NCBI GenBank assembly: GCA_027924645.1
Contig: BSBN01000809.1
Location: 47,708,001 to 47,772,000, forward strand
DNA length: 64,000 bases
From: Cunninghamia lanceolata
Lineage: Eukaryota; Streptophyta; Pinopsida; Cupressales; Cupressaceae
Direction: 5' to 3'
A program made the position numbers and the translations under genes. Of this stretch, positions 45,300 through 57,075 are shown in pieces. The notes beneath the pieces are model-generated. The model was not told the origin of the DNA, searched no databases, and worked only from the letters and a program-made list of their open reading frames with translations. Every line of letters starts with the position of its first letter. Within the stretch, counting starts at the first letter, position 1.

Positions 45300-46472
45300 A
45301 TGGATGCATATGGTATGAAAGAACAACTATAGTCTGCCTTAGAAGATCTTGATAAATCCCCATTTGAAGTCAATAATTTTTTAGAGCAACTTAAGAAGGC
45401 TGATGATTTCATCAATGAATTGAAAGAAAAACTCAGTAATTCCATCAAAAAGAGAAAGGAACTACTTCAGAAGTTAGCGGATCAGAATAAAGCCAATAAT
45501 ACTGATGAGGACCTGAATGAGAAAACAAAGCTATGTGAAAAGCTGTCAAAAGAAGTTGTTATGCTAAGACATGAAATGAAATCAGGGGTTATGAAATTTA
45601 CCCAAGAAATTGAAGAGAAGAGAAAGACAGAAGATAACTTAAAATAATCCCTCAAGGAGAAAACAAAAGATTGCTACAAAATGGACAGAATAATTAGACA
45701 TCTTGAGTCTGATCTTGGAGAAGCTACATACAATGAAGAATAACTTGAGAGACAGATTGACACTCTTAAATAAACTGCAAATGAATACAAAGAAAAATTC
45801 AAGATAAGCTCAGCCAAATTTGAAGTACTACTTGAAAGTCAAAAGAGAGTAGATGATAAGCATGGCTTGAGATATGAGAAAGGTGAAAACTTTGGATCTG
45901 GTCAAAAGAATTTTGGGTTAGGAAGACAAATAAACAAGCCTAGAAGACCTCTGGTAAGAGAACCTAATGCTCAAACATATCCATCCTTCAATGGAAGCTG
46001 CTTCAACTGCAACAAATTTGGTCATAAAATAACTCAGTACAGGAGCAGAATGAATCAGAATAATCCATCCTTCTCTAGTCAATGTTTTAATTGCAAAAGG
46101 TATGGTCATAAATCTCATGATTGCAGAAATATGCAAATGAACAATTCTTTCAATGGTAGATGCTTTACATGCAATAGAATGGGGCATATGGCTAATCAGT
46201 GCAAATCAAGAGGATATCAATCAAATAAGCAAGGAAATGTTGTGTGTTACAATTGCAATAAATTTGGTCATATAGCTAGATTCTACAGGAGCAGAAATCA
46301 TGATGGAAAAGGTCTGGTGAAATATGATCAGAAACAAGATAAAGGCAAAGGTAAAGTGAATGTGGATGAGATTCAGAAGGAGATGAGCAAGACTTGGGTA
46401 AAGAAGAGTGTGATGAACATTGGTGATGGGTCCACACCGGAATCTGGTGTTGATAATCCTTTCAGAAATTAA
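45300..46472 (+). pseudogene. gag: Gag of element 2 (coiled coil plus four CCHC knuckles)
   Basis: Same architecture as element 1 gag, in one frame from ATG 45300 to TAA 46470. In-frame stops near 45330, 45645, 45741 and 45771; the first three sit where element 1 has CAG or CAA. Knuckles: CFNCNKFGHKITQY (last Cys lost), CFNCKRYGHKSHDC, CFTCNRMGHMANQC and CYNCNKFGHIARFY (last Cys lost). It keeps CAA at 45840, where elements 1 and 3 have TAA. Confidence 0.88.
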
Positions 46473-46481
46473 AAGTGAGCT

Positions 46482-46526
46482 CTGGCTCAGGGGGAGTTGC
46501 AAAGAAGATCAAATTCCCCCAGCCAG
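46482..46526 (+). promoter_or_regulatory. Conserved hairpin 9 nt after the gag stop
   Basis: CTGGCT-CA-GGGGGAG pairs with ATTCCCCC-AGCCAG. The stem is kept while loop and flanks differ from element 1, which favours selection on structure. Confidence 0.6.
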
Positions 46527-46810
46527 CTAGTAAGTGCCTAAATTCGGCACATTGAGTAAAAATTAGAGGTTACGGATTAAAGAGCTTTTGGAGGTTCATC
46601 TAAAAATCACTCAGTTAAAAGTTGAGAAATCCGCATATAGATTTGAAGAAGTTATGAGTAGATCCTGTTCTGGTAGCTATCTGGTAAAATAATTAGAAGT
46701 GCAAGAGAATCCCAAAACTCCCAGGTATGTAAGACTAAATCATTCTAAAGATCAGATCATAGGATAGAAGCAAAGATGTTCAAACAAGAAGAAAAATTTC
46801 TCAAGATTCA

Positions 46811-48347
46811 GTGAAGTATTGTTTGATTTCAAAGATTGAACCAAAAACATCAAATGAAGCATGCAATGATGAAAGTTGGGTTAAAGCAATGGAGGAAGAA
46901 CTGATGCAGATTGAAAAGAATCACACTTGGGATCTTGTTCCTAGACCTATGGACAAAAATGTGATTGGGACTAAGTGGGTCTTCTGGAATAAATTGAATG
47001 AAGATGGTGAAGTAGTAAGAAACAAAGCCAGATTGGTCTGTAAGGGTTATTCTCAAGGAGGAGTTGACTTTGAAAAATTTTTTACTCTGGTGGCAAGAAT
47101 TGAAGTAGTTATATTATTTCTTACCTTTGCTGCCATCAGGGATTTCAAGGTATATCAGATGGATGTCAAGTCTGCTTTCCTAAATGGTGATTTGGAAGAA
47201 GAGGTATACATTGAGCAACTAGATGGATTTCAATTGTCTGATCATGGAGATATGGTCTGCAAGTTGAAGAAGGCATTGTATGGACTCAAACAAGCCCCAA
47301 GAGCCTGATATGAAAGATTGGACAAACATCTTTTGAAGATTAGTTTCAACAAAGGTACTACTGACAACAATCTGTATTTTAAGATTGATCATGAAAATAT
47401 CTTGATTGTTGAAGTATTTGTTGATGATATCATTTTTGGAGGGAAAGATAGTATGTGCAAGACTTTTGCAAATCAAATGCAAAGTGAATTTGAGATGTCT
47501 ATGTTTGGGGAAATGAATTTCTTCTTGAGTTTGCAAATCACTCAAACAAAGAAAGGAATCTTCATATCACAGACCAAATATGTGAAAGAATTGTTGAAGA
47601 AATTTGGGATGAAAGATTCAAAGGCAATGAATACTCCCATGGCAACCAGATGTAAGCTAAGTAAAGATGATGAATCCCCTAAGGCTAATTAGAAAAAGTA
47701 CAGGTCAATGATTGGAGGACTGCTCTACCTTACTCAAACTAGACCTAATATTGTGAATGTTGTTGGTCTTGTTGCCAGATTCCAAGTTGATCCTAGAGAG
47801 TCTCATGTCATGGCAATCAAGAGAATTCTTAGATATTTGGAAGGAATAGTTAAGTATGGATTATGGTATCCTAAGGATCATGATTTCTCTCTTCATGCAT
47901 ATACAGATGCTGATTGGGCAGGAGATGTGGATGACTGGAAGAGTACCAGTGGTGGTGCATTCTTTTTGGGAAAAAGATTAGTTTCTTGGCTAAGCAAGAA
48001 ATAGGAGGCAATATCTCTGTACACTACAGAAGTAGAGTATATTGGAGCAATAGGAAGTTGCACTCAAGTATTGTGGATGAAGCAAATGCTAAAAGATATC
48101 AGAGTGGAGTATGAAGAACCTATCACAATCTTCTGTGATAATTCAAGTGCAATAAACATATCAAAAAATCCCATGTTGCATTGAAAGACAAAACATATAT
48201 CCATCAAGTTCCACTTTTTGAGAGAGCAGGTGAACAAGAATGAAGTCATATTGGAGTTTTTGCCCTCAAAGGATTAGATTGCAGACATTTTTACTAAACC
48301 TCTACCTAAGGACTCTTTTGAGTATCTCAGGGAGAAGTAAGGGGTTA
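46811..48347 (+). pseudogene. pol: Copia reverse transcriptase and RNase H, broken by stops
   Basis: The reverse transcriptase starts around SKIEPKTSNEACNDESW and runs through NVIGTKWVFWNKLNEDGEVV, QMDVKSAFLNGDLEEEVYIE and KKALYGLKQAPRA, then TGA for the expected Trp (47306). The catalytic motif is FVDDIIFGG (about 47416, Y to F), followed by FFLSLQITQTKKGIF. RNase H part: YTDADWAGDVDDWKSTSGG, TTEVEYIGAIGSC, FCDNSSAINISKNPMLH, KHISIKFHFLREQV and IADIFTKPLPKDSF. Further stops near 47690, 48002, 48182, 48275 and 48338 follow typical C-to-T routes in several cases. It starts without integrase, so the upstream pol was deleted. The sequence type fits the Sirevirus/Maximus end of Copia. Confidence 0.92.
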
Positions 48348-48520
48348 TTACCCCTCCGGTTCTGAATTAAGGTGCACTGATGTGCATCAGTCCGGTGGAC
48401 CCACAGCCATATCTTGTGATCCGGATTGATGTTAGGAGGTTGCTACTCAGGGGGAACAATTAGTATGATTCTAAAGTATGAGAAGTGGTTACAAGTATGT
48501 GCCCTTTGCCATTGATGTCA

Positions 48521-48709
48521 AAGGGGAAGAGAAGACATGTGAAAAATAAAAAGTGGTTGCTGATCAAAGGGGGAGTAGTAAAGGAAGAGAAGACATGTGA
48601 ATGGTTGTTGTTGATGGGGGACCTATGTCAGTTAGTGAGGAGAAGTTCTTGTCTTGATGGTTAAAATAGTTTTTCACATTATATGTTGCCATCAATGACA
48701 AAGGGGGAG
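48521..48709 (+). other. Repeated polypurine tracts before the 3' LTR of element 2
   Basis: AAAGGGGAAG at 48520, AAAGGGGGAG at 48566 and AAAGGGGGAG at 48700, the last two bases before the LTR. Spacing is wider than in element 1. Confidence 0.75.
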
Positions 48710-48711
48710 AT

Positions 48712-50106
48712 TGTTACAAGTATGGGCCTAACCGGTGTTGTCATTGATGTCAACATACTCTTGTTGCATTGATGTCAAGGATTGGATGAGTTGTGTGTTG
48801 AGGATATTGAGAAAATTAGTCCTATTAGAAATAAAGAAGAATAGTAAAGATAGTGAATCTCTATGAAATGAAGAACCCAGCTAGATGAAGATCAGAGAAT
48901 GTGCATCAAAGGATTTGTAGATATGTGTCTGAAGATGATCCAATCAATATTTGAGAGGTCCGCATGAAAATGTAGAGGAGTTATGGCCATGAGAGTAAAA
49001 CTAGTTCCGGCAGCTGTTCAGAGGTGACAGAGTGACACAAATAGGTCCGGTGAGATCCAAAAATTCAATATCATGTTTTACAGATCTGGTGGCATGTTTG
49101 GGAGGCTAATGTGAATGGTCAACTCAATTGGTTCATGGTTTGGAGGTCCACAAGCAATCCTTCCAATGTGACAGTGATGGGTGACTATGTTATTGAGGTT
49201 TCAGATGAAGATGCGAATGATTACAGTAAGCAGAAGTGGTGTGAATGTTCTTGGTGAATCAAGCAAGCTTGTGGGAACCTCTAGATTGTGTCTAGTTTGT
49301 GTTGGCAGTCTGCATTGAAGATTGAGCTCATGATTCAAGATTTACCTTCAGGTGATGGTGTTCTTCCTCGTCTTGGCCGACTGGATGATTTGCACATGTT
49401 ACAGATGATCTTGAAGATGTTTTCTGAAACATGACGTGTTCCTTGAAGAAGATTAAATTCCCAGCTATGTGCGGCCAATAGTGTAGTGATGCACATGAAG
49501 TTTTTGTAATAAGTCAAGTTGTATTTTTTTAATTGCTCTGTAATAAAATAAGTGTATGTTGTGCTAACTTTGATGATCATTCCAAATTCGATGTCATGTA
49601 TAAATAAGAGTTGTGAAGTCATTTAAATGTATCCTTGTGGTCATGATGAGAAGGTGGTAGTGAAGAGCGAAAAGCAGAGTAGAGGTGTTAAGATTAAATG
49701 GAACTAACTCAAGCATAGTAAAGATGCTAATCTCAAGTTCAAGTATGTGATACTCATATTCTTCTGTAGATAGTGTGTCTCTTGTAGGCAGTGGGCCTCT
49801 TGTGAGCAGTGTGCTTGGGCAGTGAGCTATAACTGGCAAGTGCCATTTTATTCTTCTTATTCTTTTAATAGAAAATACAGTCTTGGGTTAGTCACCCCAT
49901 GGTTTTTCCCTTAACTAGGTTTTCCTAATTAAAATCTTGGTGTTATATGTGTTGAATTTGTTTCTACCCTTAAATTGTTGTATTATACTTTCATGATTGA
50001 ATCATTGATATGCTATTGAAATATAAGGTTTTAAAGTGAATAAGGAAGAGGATTTTGGTGACAACTGATTCACCCCCCCTTTCAGTTGTCTTTCCTAAAT
50101 CCAACA
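48712..50106 (+). repeat. 3' LTR of element 2
   Basis: Starts TGTTACAAGTATGGGCC and ends CTAAATCCAACA, followed by the TATCC duplication. Confidence 0.95.
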
Positions 50107-51060
50107 TATCCCAGTAACTCCATTAAAGGTTTTACCAAAAACTCTTCAAAGTAGAGGTAGTGAGATCTACCAAATTGGCTATCCCATAACGAAGTCCACA
50201 TCTGTATAGGTTTAGGATCCCCATTAGCAAAATAATCCCTTATCCTCAGTTCACTGCTCCAAAATCCTCTATCATGTCTCTCATACAAAAGCAAATGCAT
50301 TAATAAGGAATAGTGTTTGAAGTTGATCCTATCATTGTTATTTTTTATTTTTTCTATCCTTTGATTTAGGGCATTAGCCACAAAGCTAGCATAGTCAAAA
50401 GGCCTGGCCCACTTAGTCTGTACATTTGTGGCTAAAACCATTTGTGCAATTGACATTAGAGGTGGGACCTCTACTCCCAAGAATTTACCAGCTGCATGAT
50501 AGGTGTATCAAAAATACTCTTCAAATAGATCTTCATGAAATGGAGGATTCTCATTACTAGAGAATTTCCTTAATTGTGCTTCTTCGTCCTTAGGCCTATG
50601 CAAGGCCAACTTCCACCTTTTATAGCTAGTATCCATATGACAATATTCTAGAAATAGATCTCTGATTGTGAATGGTAAATCAAAATAACACTCTAATTGA
50701 AATACATTGGAAATGAGATCTTTTGAAATAACCAGTAAATTATCACCATTGTGTGTTCGAATAGTTCTCATTTTTGGATCATATTTAATGGCAAGGGCTT
50801 TCATTAATTCCACATTGAGAAACACCTCTGGCACAACTAATCTTCCTAGGTTCAGCCTCCATGGGTTACAGACTGGTAAAAACCTATATTGTTTTCTATA
50901 GTGGTCTACGAAAAGTTCGTACCCTCATAGTGGAGTCCATACATCTCCCAAGTCCTTGTGATTGTCTAACAATTGATCATGTGAGGGGTTCATCTATACA
51001 CTTCTTTTGGTCTTGGTCCCAACCCAGGACACTAATCTATCAAGTCTTGGTTTAATGGTC
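50107..51060 (-). pseudogene. Family-2 ORF, N-terminal part, upstream of element 2
   Basis: From about 51060 downward: LLDNHKDLGDVW, NPWRLNLGRLVVPEVFLNVE, AIKYDPKMRTIRTHNGDNLL, VISKDLISNVFQLE, then (50480-50110) PPLMSIAQMVLATNVQTKWA, LNQRIEKIKNNNDRINFKHY and MELLGY, where the Copia element begins. Stops near 50930 and 50506. The pattern I(S/T)KDxIxxVxxL followed by a helical LNQ...EIKK...FKY...L segment resembles the N-terminal domain of ORF2 in the LTR elements, so the families may be distantly related. Function is unknown. Confidence 0.6.
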
Positions 51061-51202
51061 TCTTTTGAGTTTTCTATTTCTTATTTTTAGGTTTTTCTGC
51101 ACTATCTCCCATTGCTTGATCTATCAAGTCTTGGTTTAATGGTCTCTTTTTAGTTTTTAGTTTCTTATTTTTAGGTTTTTCTACACTATCTCCCTTTGCT
51201 TG
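51035..51202 (-). repeat. Two tandem copies of an 84-bp repeat at the family-2 N-terminus
   Basis: ATCTATCAAGTCTTGGTTTAAT begins at 51035 and 51119. On the minus strand each unit reads GDSxEKPKNKK then KRPLNQDLID. The period is a whole number of codons (28), as expected for a lysine-rich coding repeat. Confidence 0.85.
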
Positions 51203-52159
51203 AATTCAAACCTTAAAGAGACAAAATTTCTCAGCTGGGATCGATGTACTTACTTGAATTTTGTTTTCCCACTGGTTTTTCTTCACTTTACTGTGTGAGA
51301 GCTTCAGTCCCCTTCTCCTTCAGCCCCTTTTGCAATTTGTTCAAGTTTTATAGGAGCTATGTGATCAAACTATGGTGCAACTCACTTTTATTCTTGGTCC
51401 ATAAATGCACCTTTCATTTCTGTCATGTCATTTATTTTGAATATCTGAACGATGCCTCGGGATGTCACAATAATTATTATCCCTGCATCATTGAGACTGT
51501 AATTTATGTTTCACCGATGTTAGCTTCCTTCATCAATGAACTCTTTATGTTGATGTATCGGTGGGATGCCAGGTAACATTACCCTGATGTCCCTTAGCTT
51601 GGGTGATATTGCACCTTTGGGTAACTTATGGTCATATCAGGTTATCGGGGGAATAGAAACATTTGTTCCGTTGATGTTTATGAGTCACAATGATGTGCTA
51701 GCTTTTGTTGATTTTATCGGTCTATCGGTGAGGGACTCTCAAGAGTTAGGCTAATAGGATATTGTTAGCCCAATATGGCTACGAGTTATGTTTATAGGAC
51801 TATTGGTGGGAGTATGATGGGAACTCCAATGATGAGGGTATGTTTGGCCGATTATGTCTAATTTTGGACAACCCACAGTTATATTGGGTCATCGGGGGAA
51901 TATGAATATCTATCCTACCGATGACTATGTGTTGCAACAATGAGCTCACTGTAGTTGGCTATATTGGTCTATCGGGGGAAGGACTTCAAAGGTTAGCCTG
52001 GCAGGGTATTTTTAGATAGATAAGGCTATAAATTGTTTTTCATAGGGTTGTCGATGGAGCTATAAAGAGGGTTCCAACGATGAAGTGTTGCTAGGCTGAT
52101 ACACTTAGGAAAAGATATTATGAGGATTTGTTCATATATGTAATTGTTCTGATAGGATT
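51203..52159. other. Region with CCGAT and ATCGGGGGA words, no intact gene
   Basis: Words such as ATCGGTGGGA, TTATCGGGGGAATA and CTATCGGGGGAAGG recur at about 51560, 51645, 51725, 51890 and 51975, often with a CCGATG 30-60 bp away. It is the mirror counterpart of 22456-23202 upstream of the other family-2 copy. Confidence 0.45.
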
Positions 52160-52275
52160 TTATCACACATGTTTTAGCAATAGGACTTAATATGGATCTT
52201 TTCACACAATTTTTCATAAATTGTTTTAATCACAAAATTATAATGTGGCTAATTTCCATGGTATACAGAGGATAA
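52160..52275 (+). pseudogene. Short ORF fragment matching 22225-22455
   Basis: Reads GLNMDLFTQFFINCFNHKII to VYRG and TAA 52273. It is homologous to NMDLVTQIFAICIDHRIT at 22225-22455, and again points away from a family-2 ORF. Confidence 0.4.
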
Positions 52276-52808
52276 GTGTGAAGAGGTTGGTGAGAGATGT
52301 AAACCTTTTTTTGGTTCTAATAAGTTCAATCCCTTTTCAATAAAAAATGTTCATATAATATCCATTCACATGGCCATTAATGTCCATCACTAGAAATGAA
52401 TGCAATAGATTTTTTGAATTTTGAAATGTCAGATTGCATCGGTGGGACTCTCCTAGTTTTAGGCCGATCTATGTACTTCATTTGTTGTCATCTTTGTTTA
52501 TATATTCATAACTGATCACCAAGACTCATTGAATGTCTTTTGAGCGGAATGGGAATTTGAGATGGGAGTAGATGGTTGGGATTTTTTAGAGGTAGATGCC
52601 TCATTTAACTTGATTTCTTGTTGCTTAGGTACCCATACCATTTTGGTTTTGGACTTTTCTTGTGGAGGTATGGGTTTGGATAAATTTTATGTCCTGAGGC
52701 ATGATGACCCTCAGGATGTTTGGCTTTATCAGTAGAGGCATCTAATTTTGCATTTCTGGATCCCTTGGGGATGGTGGAAGGAGTGGAAGCTTTAAGTTTA
52801 TCTTTAAG

Positions 52809-53198
52809 ATTAGGGTTGAGGGTTGAGGGTTGAGGGATTAGAGTTTAAGGTATAGTGTTGAGGGTTGAGGGTTTAGGGTTTAGGGTTGAAGGTTTAAGGT
52901 TTAGGGTTTAGGGATTAGGGTTTAGAGTTGAGGGATTAGGGTTTAAGGCATAGTGTTTAGAGTTGAGGGTTTAGGGATAGGGTTTAGGATTTAAGGTTCA
53001 AGTGTTGAGGGTTGAGGTTTTAGGGATAGGGTTTAAGGTATAGTGTTTAGGGATGAGGGTTTAGGATAGGATTTAGGGTTTAAGGTTTAAGGGTTGAGAC
53101 TTCAAGCTTTAGGGATAGCATTTAGGGTTGATGGATTAGGGTTTAGGGTGGAGGGATTAGGGTTTAAGGTATAGTGTTTAGGGTTGAGGGTTGAAGGA
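52809..53198. repeat. Telomere-like block 1
   Basis: Degenerate mixture of TTTAGGG, TTGAGGG, TTAGGGA and TTAAGGT units, including AAGGTATAGTGTT. Confidence 0.9.
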
Positions 53199-53487
53199 TG
53201 AGTTACGTTGCATTGAAAGGTTATAGTCCTATTAGAGAATGATGTCCTCGCATGGACCATGTTGAGTGCCCTCACTGATGTTGGTAAGGGATACATGGAA
53301 GGCAAATGGATTAGGTAGTTAGTGGATTATGACGTGGATTCTAGAGGGGAGAAAAGTGGATTATGATGTGGATTATGTAGAGAAAATAGTGGATTATGAT
53401 GTGGATTAAGTCGGACTTATGCCAAAGCATGGACCATAGGGATGGTATGTGGAGGGTATGTAGGATAGTGGATGAATGATGGTAGAT

Positions 53488-53952
53488 TTATTGCGGAATG
53501 GAATGGAACCAGTACCAATGGTTGTACACATCGCGATAAACGTTGAAGCTTGTGATGTGGAGGTGGTGTAGGGTGCAATGGAGATGTTTGCTTAGGAGAT
53601 GGATGATGAAAGACTTTAGGAACCCACATAGACTTAGGTGTTTTTTACTTTTGTTTTTCTTGTGGGATGGAATGTTTTGACACTTTTGAGCATAATGAGA
53701 ATTTGAGATGGGAGTAGATGGTTGGGATTTTTTAGAGGTAGATGCATCATTTAACTTGATTTCTTGTTGCTTAGGTACCCATACCATTTTGGTTTTGGAA
53801 TTTTCTTGTGGAGGTATGGGCTTGGATAACTTTTTGGATTGATTTTTCTTTGATTCTTTATTTGTATGTCCTGAGGCATGATGACCCTTTGGATGTTTGG
53901 CTTTATCAGTAGAGGCATCTAATTTTGCATTTCTGGATCCCTTGGGGATCAC
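53488..53952 (-). pseudogene. Minus-strand coding relic in the array (best copy)
   Basis: A 154-codon frame: IPKGSRNAKLDASTDKAKH, KESKKNQSKKLSKPIPP, KMVWVPKQQEIKLNDAST and QKCQNIPSHKKNKSKKH. Sister copies lie at about 54759-55195, 55776-56395 and 57142-57640, each with different frame breaks and with MWVPKAL-type endings in some. The low-complexity Lys/Ser/Pro sequence with a WVPK motif recalls the region after the zinc knuckles in Copia polyproteins, but this is only suggestive. Confidence 0.4.
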
Positions 53953-53986
53953 GGAATGACTGGAAGCTTTACGTTTAGCTTGAAGA

Positions 53987-54421
53987 TTAGGGTTGAGGGA
54001 TTAGGGTTTAAGGTATATTATTGAGGGTTTAGGGTTTAGGGTTTAGAGCTTAGGGTTGAGAGTTTAGGGTTTAGGGTTTAGGGATTAGGGTTTAGAGTTG
54101 AGGGATTAGGGTTTAAGGCATAGTGTTTAGGGTTGAGGATTTAAGATTTAAGGTTCAAGTGTTGAGGGTTGAGGCTTCATGGATAGGGTTTAAGGTTTAG
54201 CGATAAGGGATTAGGGTTTACAGTTGATAGATTAGGGTTTAGGGTTAAGGGATTAGGGTTTAAGGTATAGTGTTTAGGGTTGAGGGTTTAGGGATAGGGT
54301 TTAGGTTTTAAGGTTTAAGGTTGAGGCTTTAGCCTTTAGGGATAGCATTTAGGGTTGAGGGATTAAGGTTTAGAGTGGAGGGATTAGGGTTTAAGGTATA
54401 GTGTTTAGGGTTGAGGGTTGA
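53987..54421. repeat. Telomere-like block 2
   Basis: GGGTTTAGGG and GGGTTGAGGG units. The order of variant words (AAGGCATAGTG, then AAGGTTCAAGTG, then AAGGTATAGTG) matches block 1. Confidence 0.9.
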
Positions 54422-55199
54422 AGGATGCATTGCGCTGCACTGAAAGGTTATAGTCCCATTAGAGAATGATGTCCTCGCATGGACCATGTCGAGTGCCCTC
54501 ATTGATGTTGGTAAGGGATACATGGAAGGCAAATGGATTAGGAAGATAGTGGATTATGACATGGATTCTAGAGGGGAGAGACGTGGATTATGATGTGGAT
54601 TATGTAGGGAAAATAGTGGATTATAATGTGAATTATGTCAGACTTATGCCAAAGCATGGACCATAGGGATGGTATGTAGGATAGTGGATGAATGATGGTA
54701 GATTTATTGTGGAATGGAAGGGAACCATAACCAATGGTTGCACACATCGCGATAAATGTTAAAGCTTGTGATGCGGAGGTGGTGTAGGGTGCAATGGAGA
54801 TGTTTTCTTAGGAGATGGATGATGAAGGGCTTTAGGAACCCACATAGACTTAGGTGTTTTATTACTTTTGTTTTGCTTGTGGGATGGAATGTTTTGACAC
54901 TTTTGAGCAGAATGGGAATTTGAGATGGGAGTAGATGGTTGGGATTTTTTAGAGGTAGATGCCTCAGTTAACTTGATTTCTTGTTGCTTAGGTACCCATA
55001 CCATTTTGGTTTTGGACTTTTCTTGTGGAGGTATGGGCTTGGATAACTTTTTGGATTGATTTTTCTTTGACTCTTTGTTTTTATGTCCTGAGGCATGAGG
55101 ACCCTTAGGATGTTTGGCTTTATCAGTAGAGGCATCTAATTTTGAATTTCTAGATCCCTTGGGGATGGTTGAATGAGTGGAAGCTTTAAGTTTAGCTTT

Positions 55200-55634
55200 A
55201 AGATTAGGGATGTATGTTGAGGGTTGAGGGATTAGGGTTTAAGGTATAGTGTTGAGGGTTGAGGGTTGAGGGTTTAGGGATTAGGGTTTAGAGTTGAGGG
55301 ATTAGGGTTTAAGCCATGGTGTTTATGGTTGAGGGTTGAGGGATAGGGTTTAGGATTTAAGGTTCAAGTGTTGAGGGTTGAGGCTTTAGGGATAGGGTTT
55401 AAGGTTTAGCGATAAGGGATTATGGTTTAGGGTTAATGGATTAGAGTTTAGGGTTGAGGAATTAGGGTTTAACATATAGTGTTTAGGGTTAAGAGTTTAG
55501 GGATAGGGTTTAGCGTTTAAGGTTTAAGGGTTGAGGCTTTAGGCTTTAGGATAGCATTTAAGGTTGAGGGATGAGGGTTTAGGGTGGAGGGATTAGGGTT
55601 CAAGGTATAGTGTTTAGGGTTGAGGGTTGAAGGA
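55200..55634. repeat. Telomere-like block 3
   Basis: Same variant order as the other blocks. Preceded by the GTTTAGCTTTAAGATTAGGG junction. Confidence 0.9.
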
Positions 55635-56399
55635 TGCGTTGCAATGCACTGAAAGGTTATAGTCCCATTAGAGAATGATGTCCTCACATGACTATGTCGA
55701 GTGCCCTCATCGATGTTGGTAAGGGATACATGGAAGGCAAATGGATTAGGTAGATAGTGGATTATGACGTGGATTCTAGATAGGAGAAAAGTGGATTATG
55801 ATGTGGATTATGTAGGGAAAATAGTGGATTATGATGTGGATTGCATTGACCATAGGGATGGTATGTGGAGGGTATGTAGGATAGTGGATGAATGATGATA
55901 GATTTATTGCAAAATGGAAGAGAACCATGACCAATGGTTGCACACATCGCAATGAACATTGAAGCTTGTGATGCAGAGGTGGTGTATGGTGCAATGGAGA
56001 TGTTTGCTTAGGAGATGGATGATGAATGGCTTTAAGAACCCACATAGACTTAGGCATTTTATTACTTTTGTTTTGCTTGTGGGATGGAATGTTTTGACAC
56101 TTTTGAGCAGAATGGGAATTTGAGATGGGAGTAGATGGTTTGGATTTTTTAGAGGTAGATGCATCATTTAACTTGATTTCTTGTTGCTTAGGTACCCATA
56201 CCATTTTGGTTTTGGACTTTGCTTGTGGAGGTATGGTCTTGGATAACTTTTTGGATTGATTTTTCTTTGACTTTTTGTTTTTATGTCCCGAGGCATGAGG
56301 ACCCTTAGGATGTTTGGCTTTATCAGTAGAGGCATCTAATTTTGCATTTCTGGATACCTTGGGGATGGTGGAATGACTGGAATCTTTAAGTTTAGCTTT

Positions 56400-56785
56400 A
56401 AGATTAGGGTTGAGGGTTGAGGGATTAGGGTTTAAGGTATAGTGGTCAGGGTTGAGGGTTTAGGGTTTAGGGTTTAGGGTTTAAGGCATAGTGTTTAGGG
56501 TTGAGGGTTTATGGATAGGGTTTAGGATTTAAGGTTCAAGTGTTGAGGGTTGAGGCTTTAGGGATAGGGTTTAAGGTTTAGCGATAAGGGATTAGGGTTT
56601 AGGGTTAACGGATTAGGGTTTAGGGTTGAGGGATTAGGGTTTAAGGTATAGTGTTTAGGGTTGAGAGTTTAGGGATAGGGTTTAGGGTTTAAGGTTTAAG
56701 GGTTAAGGCTTCAGTATTTAGGGATAGCATTTAGGGTTAAGGGATTAGGGTTTAAGGTATAGTGTTTAGGGTTGAGGGTTGAAGG
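56400..56785. repeat. Telomere-like block 4
   Basis: Contains the longest near-perfect TTTAGGG runs of the array, around 56455-56485. Confidence 0.9.
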
Positions 56786-56943
56786 ATGCGTTGCGCTGCA
56801 CTAAAAGGTTATATTCCCATTAGAGAATGATGTCCTTGCATGGACCATGTCGAGTGCCCTCATCGATGTTGGTAAGGGATACATGGAAGGCAAATGGATT
56901 AGGAAGATAGTGTATTATGACATGGATTCTAGAGGGGAGAAAA

Positions 56944-57075
56944 GTGGATTATGATTTGGATTATGTAGGGAAAATAGTGGATTATGATTTGGATTATGTA
57001 GGGAAAATAGTGGATTATGATTTGGATTATGTAGGGAAAATAGTGGATTATGATGTGGATTATGTCAGACTTATG
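56944..57075. repeat. 33-bp tandem repeat inside the array spacer
   Basis: GTGGATTATGAT(T/G)TGGATT starts at 56944, 56977, 57010 and 57043, exactly 33 bp apart. Other units of the array have one or two copies only. Confidence 0.9.

Larger units (their letters stand above)
43861..50106 (+). mobile_element. Copia LTR retrotransposon with reverse transcriptase (element 2, 6.2 kb)
   Basis: LTRs of 1,375 and 1,395 bp (TGTTRCAAG...CCAACA) flank gag and the reverse transcriptase-RNase H part of pol. Perfect 5-bp target duplication TATCC at 43856-43860 and 50107-50111. Protease and integrase are missing: only ~340 bp lie between gag and reverse transcriptase. Gag, primer site, hairpin and purine tracts match those of the pol-less elements, but the LTR is a different sequence. 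It is inserted into, and opposite to, the minus-strand family-2 ORF. Confidence 0.93.
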
